A stretch of 6,568 nucleotides of DNA from CAYQNU01 sp964419055 (GTDB lineage Bacteria; Bacteroidota; Bacteroidia; Flavobacteriales_D; Parvicellaceae), in contig CAYQNU010000050.1 in NCBI GenBank assembly GCA_964419055.1, forward strand, positions 1 to 6,568, read 5' to 3'. The translations under genes and the position numbers were made by a program. Positions 5,401-6,568 of the stretch are shown here, in pieces. The first letter of the stretch is position 1. Each line of letters starts with the position of its first letter. The notes under the pieces are model-generated. The model was given only the letters and a program-made list of their open reading frames with translations, made no database searches and was not told the origin of the DNA.

Positions 5401-6568
5401 ATGAAAAAAAATTTTTGGACACTTCTATTCTTGACGACAATAATGCAATCGGCATATCCTTGTTCGTCATTCGTTCTAAAAAATGGAAAGACAATCCTGT
5501 TGGGCAAAAATTTCGATTGGACTTTTGACAAAGGTTATATCATCAAAAATTTAAGGAACACAACCAAAGTTGCGTACTTCACACATAACGGAACACCTGC
5601 AAGTTGGACAAGTAAATACGGTAGTATTACGTTCAACCAAAACGGAAAAGAAATGCCTTATGGTGGAATGAATGAAAAAGGGCTTGTAGTGGAAATGCTT
5701 TGGTTGGAAGATACCCGTTTTAATATTTCAGAAGACAAAACATACCTGAACGAATTGGAATGGATACAATATCAGTTAGACAATTTTCAAACCGTTGACG
5801 AAGTTGTAGCTAATATTGAAAGTCTTAAAATTTACCCGATTAAAGGAAAAATCCATTACATATTGGCAGACACTTACGGTAAATCCGTAATCATAGAATA
5901 TTTGGATGGTAAACCAATGGTTTACGACAAGGAAGCCAACACTTGTCAGGCAATAACCAACAAATCGGTGGTGTTTTCCGAAAAGTATATTGATAATATT
6001 CAAGGTATTCGCCAAAACAACACATCAGAAATTTACCGTTACCATCAACTTGAAAACCAAATAAAGAAACTGCAAAACCCAAGTGATTATTCAGAAAAAA
6101 CTGCATTTCAGTTATTAGAAAGTGTAAGTATTCCCAAAGGCGACTTTAAAACGGTATGGTCTATTGTGTACAACATTGAAACCAAAAGCATTGCTTTTTA
6201 TTCTCACAAAAACAAAGAAATTAAGCAAATCAACTTGAATAACATTGACTTTGAACAAGGTTTAAGTTGCTTCAATATCAATCAAAATAAAGAAACGCTG
6301 TTAGACAACAAACTACAACCTTTTTCAGAAGAGGTAAATTTTGAAATGGTTTCAGCATCGCTGACACTTTTAGGATTTGATATGGGTTTGAGCAAAGAAA
6401 TAAGCGAACATCAATTCAATCAAAAATTGGTAACACAATCCTATTTTTTTCAAAATTATTTTCACTTCGACATTAATATTCCTATGGCAGAAGCAGGTAA
6501 ATCCTTGATTTTTTCGGTTATGGACAGTGAAAAGAATTTTAATAAAAAAGTAGCGGTAACAGGTGGTT
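5401..6568 (+). CDS. Secreted choloylglycine hydrolase / linear amide C-N hydrolase family protein, 3' end cut by window
   Basis: An open frame of 389 codons runs off the window edge. Residues 1-20 form a signal peptide (MKK, then a hydrophobic stretch FWTLLFLTTIM and SAYP). C21 comes directly after it and would become the N-terminal nucleophile of an Ntn-hydrolase after cleavage. The family pattern follows: C21-S-S-F, G35-K-N-F-D39-W, then YGGMNEKGLVVE about 80 residues after C21, ITN with N187, and a TVWSIVYN segment. Members hydrolyse amide bonds such as bile-salt conjugates, penicillin V or acyl-homoserine lactones; the substrate here cannot be assigned. The position usually held by a substrate-binding Arg, three residues before the Asp, is Lys (K36). 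The protein continues at least 90 residues past the expected end of the hydrolase core, so an extra C-terminal domain is likely. P20 before the Cys argues against a lipobox. The ATG is chosen because it gives the signal peptide; AGAAAGA abuts it, too close for a normal ribosome binding site. It has no evident link to the upstream operon. Confidence 0.88.
   Translation, partial: MKKNFWTLLFLTTIMQSAYPCSSFVLKNGKTILLGKNFDWTFDKGYIIKNLRNTTKVAYFTHNGTPASWTSKYGSITFNQNGKEMPYGGMNEKGLVVEMLWLEDTRFNISEDKTYLNELEWIQYQLDNFQTVDEVVANIESLKIYPIKGKIHYILADTYGKSVIIEYLDGKPMVYDKEANTCQAITNKSVVFSEKYIDNIQGIRQNNTSEIYRYHQLENQIKKLQNPSDYSEKTAFQLLESVSIPKGDFKTVWSIVYNIETKSIAFYSHKNKEIKQINLNNIDFEQGLSCFNINQNKETLLDNKLQPFSEEVNFEMVSASLTLLGFDMGLSKEISEHQFNQKLVTQSYFFQNYFHFDINIPMAEAGKSLIFSVMDSEKNFNKKVAVTGG

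Noticed and set aside
5401..5463. Lipoprotein signal with lipid-modified C21
   Set aside because: Pro at -1 and Tyr at -2 do not fit a lipobox, and the Cys is explained as the Ntn catalytic nucleophile.
5294..5531. Two overlapping minus-strand open frames
   Set aside because: They run antisense through the start and signal peptide of the hydrolase and into the repeat. Repeat-derived reading frames of this kind are often mis-called as hypothetical proteins.

Overview
The window is AT-rich and reads entirely on the + strand. It carries three tightly packed genes, a structured intergenic repeat, and the 5' part of a fourth gene. The organism is probably a member of the Bacteroidota. The reasons are the AT-rich, Lys/Asn/Ile-rich coding, the lack of clear Shine-Dalgarno sequences before the starts, a perfect TAnnTTTG (-7 type) element near the left end, and a last gene of the secreted choloylglycine-hydrolase-like type often seen in that phylum. 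This is inference from composition and signals, not a database match.

Layout: positions 1-127 hold a possible -7 promoter element, a small hairpin, and a short motif (53-76) that reappears at 5359-5381 after the third gene. Gene 1 (128-2638) is a complete UPF1/DNA2-like (COG1112-type) SF1 helicase with all core motifs and an unusually long insertion between motifs III and IV. Gene 2 (2635-3738) overlaps it by ATGA. It is an unrecognised protein with a predicted N-terminal winged helix. Gene 3 (3740-5194) starts 1 base after gene 2. It is a phospholipase-D-superfamily protein with two intact HKD motifs and an extra C-terminal domain. The 206-base gap 5195-5400 is dominated by a 135-base imperfect inverted repeat (5232-5366). 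From 5401 to the window end runs a secreted Ntn-hydrolase of the choloylglycine hydrolase / linear amide C-N hydrolase family, cut by the edge.

Genes 1-3 form one translationally coupled operon. A helicase of this family paired with a PLD-family nuclease is the core of the anti-phage system Mokosh. Here the helicase shows no kinase domain, is not fused to the PLD, and a third uncharacterised wHTH gene lies between them. My best reading is a Mokosh-like, possibly undescribed three-gene defence operon: the helicase would bind and remodel a foreign nucleic acid, gene 2 would recognise or adapt, and the PLD protein would cut. No function has been shown from sequence alone.

The shared motif on both sides of the operon, about 5.3 kb apart, and the attC-like fold of the downstream repeat suggest that the three genes may sit as a cassette-like unit among dispersed repeats. 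The hydrolase at the right end looks like an unrelated host gene.
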